A DNA stretch of 64,000 nucleotides from Eretmocerus hayati (Eukaryota; Arthropoda; Insecta; Hymenoptera; Aphelinidae): assembly GCA_029851415.1 (NCBI GenBank), contig CM056742.1:55158954-55222953 (forward strand), written 5' to 3'. A program made the translations under genes and the position numbers. Shown piece by piece: positions 1-11,729 of this stretch. Each line of letters starts with the position of its first letter. Within the stretch, counting starts at the first letter, position 1. The notes beneath the pieces were generated by a model. That model was not told the origin of the DNA and did not search any database. It saw only the letters and a list, made by a program, of their open reading frames with translations.

Positions 1-1814
1 TACACGAAGGCGTTTTGCTTCCAACCTTCATCCAAGAAAATTTCACCCATTCTTGAGGACTTTAATCCCATACGTAAGCAGTCAGAGCCAATCACCGCGA
101 AGTATCTGTACTATTTCACTCAGCAAGGTCACAATACACCTCGCAGTTAATCACCCAGGTTTAACACTGTGAAAAGGCCCATCGCCAATTTTTTACTTCA
201 CACAGTTTTCACGGACGATAATTCGGCATGCAGAACGCGGATTCCCGTACAAATCTCCATACGGCTCGTCTGCAGAGCTGACCTGTGACGTCACGCGTCG
301 ATGTAGGTGTGAGAGGTGCGCGAGTGTACGCCAGCAAAGTCGTTCGAACGCGTGCCACCAAACTGCGATTTTCGAAAAATTATTTCTCCGTTCCTATGCA
401 TCCTGGAATTTTGATTCTTTCTCCCAAATTCATTAAAAAACAAGGAGTTTCAGATAAAATATGGAAATTGATATCTCATTTTTTATGCAAGCACCCTTTT
501 ATGGAGAGTCTCCTATGCCACGGCGAAGTAATCTCACGTAATTCATCGTACGATCATCCAACTTGGAAGATTATATACGATCATCTGGAAAGACTGATTA
601 TAATCATCGATGAGTAATTATCTTCCAATGGAGATTGTCCAACTATGTCCATCAATGTTGATTTAGAACATGAGCAGTCTGTAAAACATCGGTCTGTTTC
701 CGAGGGATATCATTTTCAATCGTCAAATATCAATTTTGACGAGAAAATAGCATGGAAGTGAGTCTTTCTCGTATTTCCCGAACTATTGAGTGATTCTACC
801 TCTCGATCAATTTCTCTTATCTCCTCTTCCGATCGGCACGTGCCACTAAGCTTTTGAGGAGTGCATTGATGATTCAAAAACTCACCAATCAATAATCTAT
901 TGTGCATTTTAAGGCGAGGCCTTTTCTTGTTTTTTACTCGTGGAATATCTAGGTGAGAGAGTTGGAAATAATTGATCCAAATATGGCCCTATGTCTTACG
1001 ATGGTGATTTTCTCGTTCCTTTTTTTTTTTTTTTTTTTCGGTACCATCATACCAATCTCTGGAATCTGGAACTGCTTCTTCATCACATCTGAAATTGGTT
1101 TAGGACCACCGTACGATGAAGGCAAGGGTTAAGGGGCATCCCGAAGAATATTCTGGAGAATTCCAGCCCTGATTCCAAGCAAAAAATTCACCAGATGAGT
1201 CTACGAAAATTCCAGACGATTTTTGTAAATGTAAAACTTTCAAGGAGGATTTCATTTTCGAATTTTTGATCCCGACTGAGTATCGTATCTCCGGTGTGTT
1301 TGAATCTTTTCAGACGTTCAACTCTCTTAACTCTTCCGAAGAAGACCTTGTTCAAAAAAGTTACTTCTGCCTCGGAGTTCGGAGTGGAATCGTGGCAACT
1401 AGGATTCGAGTGACTTTCACTCACAAAATTGAATGAGATTCTTGACTTGGAGAGTGCGAGTGAATTCGGATACTATTTAGCTGAAACTCACCAAATTCGA
1501 ATGCTATTTTGCTTAAGATCACCGTTTTTGAGATATATGAGTGATTCCTCAAACCAAAAAAGACACGAAAGTTCCAATGTTCTTCCTGTGTATTTATATA
1601 TTCCCCCAAATACTTTGACAAAGAACCTTGCGATATCTGAGACTAGATGGACCACCTACCATTTGAGTCCGAAATCAGGCATTTATCAAGAGCTTAGTCA
1701 GTTGATTGTACACAAAGTATCGATTCGGGGCTTACTTGCACTACTATGTGGAAGCTCTCAAATGTTCATGAGCTATATGCATGCACCAAATCCTGTCCCA
1801 TGCAGTCCGTAAGG
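1..1814. other. Unrecognised sequence without a supported gene
   Basis: I see no protein family, RNA gene or known repeat here. Open frames exist (about 110 codons near 285-617 and 127 codons near 1,429-1,812, both plus strand), but neither begins with ATG at its 5' limit, neither looks like a known domain, and frames of this length are expected by chance at this base composition. The only clear simple feature is a T run at 1,020-1,038. Confidence 0.5.
1020..1038. repeat. Poly-T tract (19 T)
   Basis: An uninterrupted run of 19 T. Read on the minus strand it could be the A tail of a retroposed sequence, but I see no recognisable element body next to it. Confidence 0.9.
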
Positions 1815-2340
1815 GCGCAGTAGCCGGCAGTAGCGTGAAGTAGCCTCTTTTGAAAATATATCGAAGCTGCCATCAAATGGGCGAACTTCGCCGCGTTTCA
1901 ACATATTAGAAACGGCTAATATCGTCTACTCCGGGGTTTTCTTCATAAATTGAAGACGAACGACCGAAAATATACAAGTGGTCAGAAGTAGCCAATACTA
2001 GCCGGCTGTGGATAGCCAGCGCATGACAGCGATGCTTTCTCGTCCTGTATGGGCCACTCTTGGCTACTTTCTGCTACTTTTCAGAAAAAGTTGGTGGCTT
2101 CACAGGTCTGCAATACAAGCTCTACAGTAGCTAGAAGTGGCCTACAGCGGCTGTAGAGTAGTGTGCAGTACAACGCGGCTCGACGAATTCTACTCTTTCG
2201 CATCTCATCGAGGCTACTTTTGACTACTCTTATCTACTTGCGCCTGGTGGTGGCTCTATCGCAGTGGCGCGCATTAGCCTCGGCAGTAGCCGTATTAGCC
2301 GACATTGACATCGGCTACTCCCTAGTGAGCGGCCCCCTGA
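1815..2340. repeat. GTAGC/GCTAC-rich degenerate repeat
   Basis: The pentamer GTAGC (often GTAGCC or AGTAGC) and its reverse complement GCTAC recur many times, for example at about 1,818-1,850, 1,985-2,020, 2,055-2,085, 2,120-2,160, 2,208-2,240 and 2,283-2,325. The copies are on both strands and are not evenly spaced, so this is a scrambled simple repeat with many short hairpin partners rather than a tidy tandem array. It abuts the left end of the large inverted repeat that starts near 2,343. Confidence 0.55.
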
Positions 2341-2342
2341 TG

Positions 2343-4070
2343 TCTATGGGTCAGATCAGTATATTTCGGCAAATCCGTGCGCACGACCCCCGCGGATCTT
2401 TTCGCCAATTTCTTACATGGGAATAGGCACCAAAAAAAGTACTTCCCCATAGCTTCAGCCCCCTTACAAACTTTTTACGCCCACTAGAATTTTTTGAAGT
2501 TCCCAAGAAGGCCTTTTTAGCGTTTTAATCGACCAGGAACATAGTAGCGAGGCCTGCGGAGTCGCATTTCCTTTGTTTGGGTGTCAACTTTGAGAAAAAA
2601 AATATGCGAGACTGCGAAAGTTACTTTTTCTCGATTTTCAGACCATTTCGAAACGGATGCCATTCCGAAGTATCTGAAGCTTTTCTCATCTAACTTAACT
2701 AATTTTCTTTGTCTTAGAAAATCCTACAATTTGCGCTGTTGCACGTCTAGATCGGTTGATGTTGGTCTGAGATATGTCTATTGGAAGATGGTGAGTTATT
2801 GAAGAACGCTCAATTTGTCCACCTCGTCAAATCTATCGCGCTCCACGAATCGACTTGAAACATGGCATAGGTGTTCTTTCAAGTGTCCCAAACATGTGGA
2901 AAAGATTTCGCGCTGTGTTTCGGCCTTACGTTGGACCTATGAATTCTACAAACACCCTCATTCTCGCAGATTTCCGCGTAATTTTTGAAGCTGTTGCCGC
3001 TCTCTGACTGCGCATGCGCACATCTGTGCTGTTCCGGGAGTGTCTTCAATCGATAGCCCTTGTAATTTCCTTCAAAATGACCCCTGACAAAGTCTCTTTG
3101 ATGCAACTGAACCAGAGATCTAGCTATTCTGATGCAGACAAAAGTTCGAAGTGCCGAAAGTACCTAGACTCACAGGTTTCCGGGGTGACAAAAAGGGGCC
3201 GAAGCTTGCCATTTGGGTACTGGTGTTATCTTCTCGCCTTGAAATAGCTCGATCTCTGGTTCAGTTGCATCAAAGTGACTTTATCAGGGGGTCATTCTGA
3301 AGGAAATTGCAAGGGCTATTGATTGAAGATACTCCCGGGGAATTACAGATGTGCGCATGAGCAAGAATAGAGCAGCAGCAGCTTCAAAAATTACGCGAAT
3401 ATCCACAAAAATGAGGGTGTTTGTAAAATTCATAGGTCCAACGGAAGGCCAAAACACAGCGCGGAACTCTTTCCACATGTGTGGAACACTTGAAAGAACA
3501 CCTGGGTCAAGTTTCAAGTCGATTGGTGGAGGGCAATAGATTTGTCGAGCTGGACAAATTGAGCGTTTTTCAATAACTTACCATCTTCCAATGGACATGA
3601 CTCGGACCAAAACCAACCGATTTGGACGTGCAAGAGCGCAAATTGTAGGATTTTCTAAGACAGAGAAAACTAGTTGAGTAAGATGAAAAAAGATTCAGAT
3701 GCTTCGGGATGGCATCCGTTTCAAAATGATCTGAAAATCGAGAAAAAGTGACTTGACGTATTGTCGTGTAGACTAAACGCATTTGGTTTTGAGAGTCTCG
3801 CATATTCTTTTTTCTCAAAGTTCACATCAGAACGGAGAAAATGCGACCCCGCAGGCCTCGCTACCATATTTCTGGTCGATTTGACGATTTTTCCAAAAAA
3901 CGCTGAAGAAAACCTTTTCGGAAACTTCAAAAAATTCTATTGGGCGTAAAAACTTGTTAGGGTGCTGGAACTCTGGGAGAGTACTATTTTTGGTGCCTAT
4001 TCTCATGTAAAAATTCGGCGGAATGATCCGCGGGGATCGTCCGCAGGGATAGCCGAAATATACTGATCCG
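2343..4070. mobile_element. Foldback element: about 0.8-kb imperfect inverted repeat with a 0.1-kb centre
   Basis: The sequence from about 2,343 to 3,130 reappears as its reverse complement from about 4,070 down to 3,245, leaving a centre of roughly 115 bp (3,131-3,244). Matching points include the outer ends (TCAGATCAGTATATTTCGGC at 2,351 against its complement near 4,065), the start of the arms near GGTGCCTATTCTCATG at 3,991, and the inner ends around GATCTCTGGTTCAGTTGC at 3,251. The arms differ by many substitutions and small indels, so the insertion is old. A long-arm palindrome without a recognisable transposase is typical of foldback or long-TIR non-autonomous DNA elements. A tandem inverted duplication of other origin is possible. 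Parallel frames in the two arms (2,581-2,802 plus and 3,570-3,818 minus) reflect arm symmetry, not a gene. Confidence 0.8.
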
Positions 4071-4072
4071 AT

Positions 4073-4074
<2 letters not shown>

Positions 4075-4118
<44 letters not shown>
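4075..4118. repeat. (AT)22 microsatellite
   Basis: A perfect AT dinucleotide tract of 44 bp directly after the right end of the foldback element. Its position right at the element boundary suggests insertion into or next to a TA-rich target. Confidence 0.95.
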
Positions 4119-4121
<3 letters not shown>

Positions 4122-4380
4122 GGTGTCCGCTATTTCCCAAGTTTTTTTTAATCAATCCTTCACCCCCAGTGACCTTCCTTATGTTATGACTAGAAATGAA
4201 GGAGAAAATTTTGCCCGCAAGGGAGAAACGATGGCTAACCCTGCCTAAATCACCGAGAAGCCTGATCATTTTCCCAATTTTCCAAGCATCGAGGTGATGA
4301 CAGTGACGGCACTTACCTGCTATCCCAGTGAGTAATTGAAGCCATCGAATAATCCAAAGACACTATTCTTACCTAAATTT

Positions 4381-4795
4381 TCACGCTGAATCAGAATTCG
4401 AGGTCGTTCAAGCCGTGGAAGATCATCCAGAGCTACTAAACTCGAATTTTTGCGGAACAAATTGCAAGTCTGGAGCAAAAATCGCGCTTGGAACAGCCTT
4501 GTGAGCCTCAATAGTTAGCTAAACTCCTTCGAAGGTACTCTCCATACGTAAAATTTCACGCTAAATCAGAATCCGAGACTATTTGAGCCGTGAAAAATCA
4601 TCCAGAGCTGCTAAACTCGAATTTTCGCGGAGCGAATTGCAAGTCTGCAGCAAAAATGGCCCTTGTAACAGCCTTGTGACCCTTAATAGTCAGCTTGGCT
4701 CCTCCAAAGTTTTTCTTCGAACATAAACTTCCACGCCAAATCAGAATCCGAGGTTATCCGGGTCAAGAAGGATCATCTAGAGCTCCTATACTTGT
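4381..4795. repeat. 175-bp tandem repeat, about 2.4 copies
   Basis: Three successive units begin with TCACGCTGAATCAGAATTCG, TCACGCTAAATCAGAATCCG and CCACGCCAAATCAGAATCCG at 4,381, 4,556 and 4,731, exactly 175 bp apart. They share ATCATCCAGAGCT, AAACTCGAATTTT and TTGCAAGTCTG blocks. The third unit is truncated near 4,795. Divergence between units is moderate. It is unrelated in sequence to the large arrays downstream. Confidence 0.85.
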
Positions 4796-5689
4796 GTACT
4801 TGCGGGGGAGACTGTCATTTGGGCTGCTCGGTCATGTATGGACATCCGTATCGTCTTTGCTCGGCTCAATGCTCGTTCGGTTCCTGTTGCAGTTGGCTGC
4901 GGTGCCATATATTCACAGCGTATACTCAAGTTACATGAATCTCAGCTCGGGACTCGTATCATATCCCAACAACGTGTTCTCACATCAACGAGAAACATTA
5001 GGTTATGATCGATTGACTGTACAGATCTGTTATCATCTTGTCTCGTTAGCAGCCCTTCAAACAAGCGAAGCAACCCTACATTGTCTATGTCATGATTGTG
5101 GAACTCTGCATTGCGTCCGGGGTGGCGCATGCGTATAGTCTGTCCGCTCGCTGTGATATCCGGGCCGACGAAACGTTGAGTTTGGGACCCGACTGCGTCT
5201 GGTACCGAGGTTTTTCATGAAATACGCCCAAACAGTACTTCGTTACTCGGCGCTATGGACCCTAACTCGCTCCATCTTCCCACCCGCTGTCAACACATAG
5301 TTATTGCAGACTCGATATAGCCTGAAAGAATATCTTCGAAAACTGAGTCGATATAGCTGCTGCAGCTGTTGTACTCGTGAGCTTATCCTCACAAGAACTT
5401 TTCTCATTGCATTTTTGACACTGTCCCCTATTGATCATCTACTCTAGAGTTTTTCTCAATTCCAACGTTCCGTATGAGCAGTTCTGCGTAAACTTGCTCG
5501 GAACGGACTCAAAAATGGCCGAGAGGCAAAACTGAACTTCTGGGCTCGTAAGGTGGATTTTTTCACCACTAATATCATCTAGATTGAGAATCAAAACTGA
5601 AAAGTATTGGAAGTTGGAAAAAATTTCTGCGTGTTCAATCCCATAAGAGCTCAGCTTCATATCGTTGTTTCGCTACGCCCTGCTGCAAA
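4796..5689. other. Unrecognised sequence
   Basis: No family, RNA gene or repeat is recognised. A plus-strand frame running to 5,138 begins inside the 175-bp repeat at a TTG and overlaps an equally open minus-strand frame, so I do not call it a gene. Confidence 0.4.
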
Positions 5690-6283
5690 AGATCGATTGG
5701 GATAGATTGAAAACCAATCGAATCCTATCGGGATGAATACATTTCAATCGGTCCCATCATTCAACCGGCGAGAGCAGTATTGGAATTCAATGCAGAACAA
5801 TCGAACAGAGACCCAATCTAGCTGGATCCTGAATTGTAGATTTGAGATCACAACTGCCAATCGAATTCTATACTGCTGATGAGGATTGATGAAAGCGAAT
5901 ATAATCCAATACTAATATTCAGCATAGGATAGGATCCGGATGGATGGATGAAAGATCTTTGCTGGTTTAATATGTTTGAATGAACCAATACAGTATTGAA
6001 ATCAATCTAATTGAATGATGGAGTTTCCCACTGCTCTATCGAGATCAATGCTTCAGAAATTGATTCAATTTGCGTAACGATACTGATTGTCTATCCTAAC
6101 CAATCCCGAATGACAGGATTGAATTTCACCTTTTGAACAATATTGTTGCAACATTTCTCAATCGAATTGAATGCTTCTCTGCAGTACTGGTGCATAATAG
6201 CCTTACTCATTCCTATCTGTCTCAATCATGAATGGAAAGATTCGAGTCATTAGCCCTGGATCGATTCCAATCATCCCCCGATC
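5690..6283. repeat. Degenerate left edge of satellite A
   Basis: The stretch is dense in the short words GATTG/CAATC, AATACTG/CAGTATT and ATCGAAT that make up satellite A, but no regular period can be followed. Decay at the margin is expected for satellites homogenised by unequal exchange, where edge units escape homogenisation. Confidence 0.6.
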
Positions 6284-7180
6284 ACCTATTGCGTGATTGA
6301 CCAATGTAGATGAATACTACAGAATCGAATTGGAATCGTGGGTGCATGGTTATTCTATCCCTATCAATACTCACAATCGGTATTGAACTCCTCGAGATTA
6401 CATATATTTCAATCGAATTCAATACTGCTGAGCAGGATTGGAATGGCCTGAAGATGAGTACTGCTATAGTTCTGAATCCTGCCAGGCAGCATTGAGACGA
6501 CTGCGTCAATCGGTTACAATGATGACCCAATCACTCATTGCGTGATTGACCAATTGAGATGAATACTACAGGATCCTTCTCAATACTCACAATCAGTATT
6601 CAACTCCTCTGGATTTCATATATTTCAATCGAATTCAATACTGCTGAGCGGGATTGATAAGGCCTGAGGATGAGTTATGCTATCGATCTGATTCCTGCCA
6701 GGCAGCATTGAATTGACTGCATCAATCGATTTCAATGATGATCCAATCATTCATTGCGTGATTGATCGACCAAGATGAATACTACTGAATCGAGTTGAAG
6801 TCGGGGGTGCATGGATATCCTATCCTTCTCAATACTCACATTCAGTATTAAACTCTTCTAGATTTCATATATTTGATTCGGATTCAATACTGCTGAAAAG
6901 GATTGGTACGGCCTGAAGACGAGTTCAGCTATCAGTCTGAATCATGCCAGGCAGCATTGAATTGACTGCGTCAATGGATTTCAATGATGACAAAATCACC
7001 CTTCGCGTCATTGTTTCATCGAGATGAATACTACAGAATCGAATTGAAATCGTGGGTGCATGGTAATTTTATCCGTCTCAACACTCACATCCAGTATTGA
7101 ACTCTTCCTGATTTCATATATTTGAATCGAATTCAATACTGCTGGGCAGAATTGGAACGGCCTGAAGATGAGTTTTGATA
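6284..7180. repeat. Satellite A, ~247-bp units (about 4 copies)
   Basis: Unit starts marked by ATTGCGTGATTGACCAA-like sequence lie near 6,284, 6,531, 6,748 and 6,994, giving lengths of about 247, 217 (internally deleted) and 246 bp and a partial last unit. Each contains GTGGGTGCATGG or a close form, a CAATACTCAC...CAGTATT dyad, TTCATATATTT, CAATACTGCTGAG and CTGCCAGGCAGCATTGA. The dyad words are the same as in the adjoining 164-bp units, so the two arrays appear related. Confidence 0.8.
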
Positions 7181-10100
7181 TTGGCCAGGTGAATGGGTTA
7201 TGAGGTCTGCATTGCTGATAATCAGTATTGGAATCGATTGGGGCGAATTGAGATCTCGATGTTTCCAATACTGGAAGGCGGTACTGGAATCGATTGGGGC
7301 AGATAGGATTTCAAATCCTCAATACTAACAATCATGATTCAGGTATATTGACGTAAATAGAATATACGATCTCCAATGTTAGAGGTCAGTATTTGAATCT
7401 ATTGAGGTAGATAGGACTTCCCATTCCCAATCTGATACATAGCATTTGAATCGATTTGGGCGAATGAGTTATAAGGTCTGCAATGCTGGAGATCAGTATT
7501 GAGATCGATTGAAGCGGATTGAGATCTCGGGTTTTCCAATACTGGGAAACAGTATTGGAATCGACTGAGGCAGATAGGATTCCAATTCTTCAGTACTGAT
7601 GTTTAGCATTCAAATCGATTCAGGTAAATATGATATAAGGTCTGCAATGCTGAAAGTCAGTATTGACATCGATTGAAGCGCATTGAGATCTCGATGTTCC
7701 CGATATTGGAGAATAGTACCGGAATCGATTGGGGAAAACAAGATCCTAAGTCCTCAATACTGATATTCAGCATTCGATTCGATTCAGGTAGATATGATAC
7801 GAGATCTGCAATGCTAAAAGTCGGTATTGAGATCGACTGAAGCTGATTGAGATCTCGATGATTCCAATTCTGAAAAACAGCACTGGAATTGATTGGGGCA
7901 GATAGGAATCCAAGTCCTCAATACTGATATTCAGCATTCAATCTGACCCAGGTGAATATGATATAAGGTCTTGAATGCTGAAAATCAGTATTAAGATAGA
8001 TTGAAGCGGATCGAGAACCCGATGTTCCCAATACTGAGGGACAGTACTGGAATCGATTGGGGCGGATAGGATTGCAAGTCCTGAATACTGGTATCCAGCA
8101 TTCATTCCGATTCCGGTAAATAGTATATAAGATCTGCAGTGCTGAAAATCAGTATCGAGATCGATTGAAGCAGACTGAGTCTCGATGTTTACAATACTGA
8201 GGAACAGTACTGGAATTGATAGGGGCAGATAGGAATCCAAGTCCTCAATACTGATATTCAGCATTCAATCTCACCCAGGTAAATATGATATAAGGTCTTC
8301 AATGCTGAAAATCAGTATCGAGATCGATTGAAGCGGATTGAGAGCCCGATGTTCCCAATACTGAAAAACAATTTCGTTATCGATCGGGACAGATAGGATT
8401 TCAAGTCCTCAATCCTGTTACCAGCATCCAAATCATTCCAAGTAGATAGGAAATAAGGTTTCTGATGCTCACTTTCAGTGTTGAGATCGATTGAAGTCGA
8501 TTGAGATAGCGATCTACCCAATACTGGAAAACAGCACTGAAATCGATTGGGGCAGATAGGATTTCAATTCCTGAATACTGATATCCAGCATTCATTTCGA
8601 TTCAGGTGAATAGGTTATAAGATCTGCAATGCTGGAAATCAGTATTGAGATCAATTGAAGCAGACTGAGTCTCGATGTTGCCAATACTGAGGAACAGTAC
8701 TGGAATCGATTGGGGCAGATAGGATTCCAAGTCCTCAATACTGATATTCAGCATTCAATTCGATCCAGGTAGATATCATATAAGGTCGGCAATGCTGAAA
8801 ATCAGTATTGAAATCGATCAGAGTTGATTGAGATCTCGATGTTTTCAATTCTGAGAAACAGAACTGGAATCGATTGTGGCAGATAGTATTGCAAGCCCTG
8901 AATACTGATATCCAGAATTCATTCCGATTCAGGTAAATAGGTTATAAAATTTGCAATGCTGAAAATCAGTATTGAGATCGATTGGAGCAGACAGAGTCTC
9001 GTTGTTCCCAATACTGAGGAACAGTACTGGGATCGATTGGGGCAGATAGGATTCCAAGTCCTCAATACTGATATCCAGTATTCAATCCGACTCAGGTCAA
9101 TATGATATGAGGTCTTCAATGCTGAAAATCAGTATTGAGATCGATTAAAGCGGATTGAGAGCCCGATGTTCCAATACTGAAAAACAATTTTGTTATCGAT
9201 CGGGGCAAATAGGATTTCAAGTCCTCAATCCTGTTACCAGCATCCAAATCATTCCAAGTAGATAGGAAATAAGGTTTCTGATGCTTACTCTCAGTATTGA
9301 GATCGATTGAAGTGGATTGAGATAGGGATCTACCCAATACTGGAGAACAGCACTGAAATCGATTGGGGCAGGAAGGATTTCAATTCCTGAATACTGATAT
9401 CCAGCACTCATTTCGATTCAGGTGAATAGGTTATAAGATCTGCAATGCTGGAAATCAGTATTGAGATCGATTGAAGCAGACTGAGTCTCGATGTTGCCAA
9501 TACTGAGGAACAGTACTGGAATTGATTGGGGCAGATAGGATTCCAAGTCCTCAATACTGATATTCAGCATTCAATCCGATCCAGGTAGATGTCATATAAG
9601 GTCTGCAATGCTGAAAATCAGTATTGAAATCGATCGGAGTTGATTGAGATCTCGATGTTTTCAATTCTGAAAAACAGAACTGGAATCGATTGTGGCAGAT
9701 AGTATTGCAAGCCCTGAATACTGATATCCAGCATTCATTCCGATTCAGGTAAATAGGTTATAAAATTTGCAATGCTGAAAATCAGTATTGAGATCGATTG
9801 GAGCAGACTGAGTCTCGCTGTTCCCAATACTGAGGAACAGTACTGGAATCGATTGGGGCAGATAGGATTCCAAGTCCTCAATACTGATATTCAGTATTCA
9901 ATCCGACTCAGGTCAATATGATATGAGGTCTTCAATGCTGAAAAGCAGTATTGAGATCGATTGAAGCGGATTAAGAACCCGATGTTTCTAATACTGAAAA
10001 TTAGTTCTGGAATCGATTGGTGCAGATAGTATTTCAAGTCTTCAATACTGACATCCAGCATTCAATCCGATTCAGGTAAATGAGATATAAGGTTCCCGAT

Positions 10101-10625
10101 GCTGAAAATCAGTATTGAGATCGATTGAAGCTGATCAAGATCTCGATGTAACCAATACTGAAAAACAGTACTGGATCGATTGGGGCAAATAGGATTCCAA
10201 TTCTCCAATACTGATTTTCAGCATTCAAATCGATTCAAGTAGATAGGATATAAGGTTTCTAATGCTCACTTTCAGTATTGAGATCGATTGAAGTGGATTG
10301 AGATAGCGATCTACCCAATACTGAGAGACAGTACTGAAATCGATTCAGGTTATTGGCATATAAGGGCTTCAATACTCACAGTCAGTATTGAGATCGATTA
10401 AAGTGGGTTCAGATCTCGATGTTCCTAATTCTAGAAAACAGTACTGAAATCGACTGGGGCAGATAGGATGTCAAGCCCTCAATACTGATATTCAGCATTC
10501 AAATCGATTAAGGACGATGAAAAAACTCGTCAATGCTCATAGTCAGTATTTGGACCGATTGACGTAGTGTGAGTTATTGAAATTCCCATCCCTGAAATTC
10601 AGTATTGGAATCGATTGAGGCCGAT
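7181..10625. repeat. Satellite A, ~164-bp monomers built from three 54-56 bp subunits
   Basis: About 20 monomers follow one another with starts such as 7,918, 8,082, 8,245, 8,407, 8,571, 8,735, 8,898, 9,061 and 9,222. Each monomer is three related subunits of about 56, 54 and 54 bp. Every subunit opens with an imperfect dyad, CAATACTG (or CAATGCTG), 4-5 bp, then CAGTATTG (or CAGCATTC, CAGTACTGG), followed by an ATCGATTG-like word. So the array presents a short hairpin-capable dyad about every 55 bp for 3.4 kb. ATCGAT (ClaI) sites recur throughout. Frames of 60-110 codons on the minus strand recur from monomer to monomer and are by-products of the repeat. Confidence 0.92.
8243..9873. repeat. 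~815-bp higher-order repeat (5 monomers), two copies
   Basis: Distinctive monomers recur five monomers apart. The variant with CTCAATCCTGTTACCAGCAT occurs at 8,407 and 9,222 (815 bp apart), and the variant with AAAATTTGCAATGCTG at about 8,946 and 9,763 (about 817 bp apart). Monomers within one block differ more from each other than from their counterparts in the next block, which is the signature of higher-order amplification. A further copy of the GCTCACTTTCAGTATTGAG variant near 10,264 suggests the pattern once extended to the right. Confidence 0.85.
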
Positions 10626-10875
10626 AGAATTCGAGTGGCTGACGCTAGGCGGCGTTTCGATGACCATCTCAGTTTGCATCCAAATATCATGGGTCTGCTT
10701 TCTCGCAAGCGACGAACCATCTCTCCTGTCCCTATGTAAGACTGATGAGTGACAGAACCTCCAATAGCGTTTAATGCGATGATATGTTAATGCGATCATG
10801 ATTAGAATAAGTATTGGATTGTATTGAAACCTTAGCTGTAATGTGAGTGATGTATATGTAAGACGTTGATTTGTA
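10626..10875. other. Non-satellite interruption of satellite A
   Basis: About 250 bp without satellite subunits separates two parts of the array. I recognise no element, terminal repeats or coding potential. It may be a short insertion or fully decayed satellite. Confidence 0.55.
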
Positions 10876-11305
10876 ATTATGACTGAAAGTCAGTATTGAG
10901 GTCGATTGAGGCGGATTGAGTTCTCGATGTTCCCAATTCTGAACAACAGTATTGGTATCGGTTGAGGCAGATAGGATCTCGAATCTCCAATATTGATATC
11001 CAGCATTCAAATCGATTCAGATAAATAAGATATGAGGACTCCAATACTTCCACTCAGTATTAAGGTCGATTGAGGCGGATTGAGATCTCGATGTTTCCAA
11101 TATTGGGAAACGGTATTGAAATCGATTAAGGCAGATAGGATTTCGGAATTCCAGCAATGATATCCAGCATTCAAATTGATTCAGATGAATAGGGTTTAAG
11201 GTCTCCAATGTTTCCAGTCAGTATTGCGGTCGAATGAGGTGGATTGAGATCTCGATGTTTCCATTACTGAAAAACAGTGTTGGAATCGATTGAAGTAGAT
11301 AGGAC
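10876..11305. repeat. Satellite A, terminal monomers
   Basis: The array resumes with about two and a half monomers (dyads near 10,890, 10,940, 10,990, 11,045, 11,100, 11,155, 11,210 and 11,265) and ends near AGTAGATAGGACC at about 11,305. The roughly 55-bp dyad spacing is kept although the sequence is more diverged than in the array centre. Confidence 0.85.
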
Positions 11306-11729
11306 CCATAGCATGTCAATGCTTTTTTATGGCATTGACACAGATTGGAATCGCGATATTCTATCAAGATTGTGGTATTCTGAAAAAAAACTCAGAAAAT
11401 ATGTATTCTGATGAAATATTTCAGAGGACCGAAATTCTAGAGCATGAAATTCCGTACAAAGAAAGACTATACAAGTTTTCCACGGAACCCAAGCCAAGAG
11501 CGGGAAATGTGCAACAACCGTCCCGCGAGATTGAACATGGCCTTACATGGGGTGGTCGATGCAGCACGACTAAAATCAATGCCGTTTTGACACTTGCCAA
11601 CCTATAACTAGGTTACTTGGCTCATTTAGCAGAGGACGGAGTTCTTTTCAAACTCGTGAGAGTTTTAGTTATATACGTTCAACAACCTATCAACACTTGA
11701 TGACGCATATGATGAATCCACGATGACGA
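11306..11729. other. Unrecognised sequence
   Basis: An ATG-initiated plus-strand frame of 92 codons covers 11,329-11,607 and, past a single TAA, the same frame stays open to about 11,697. I recognise no domain. It could be a decayed gene fragment or a chance frame. Confidence 0.35.

Noticed and set aside
4695..5138. 147-codon plus-strand frame with hydrophobic stretches.
   Set aside because: Starts at TTG inside the 175-bp repeat, has no recognisable domain, and an opposite-strand frame is equally open.
6282..11208. Many 60-110 codon frames on the minus strand in satellite A.
   Set aside because: Same peptide strings recur at each 164-bp or 247-bp unit and depend only on the repeat.
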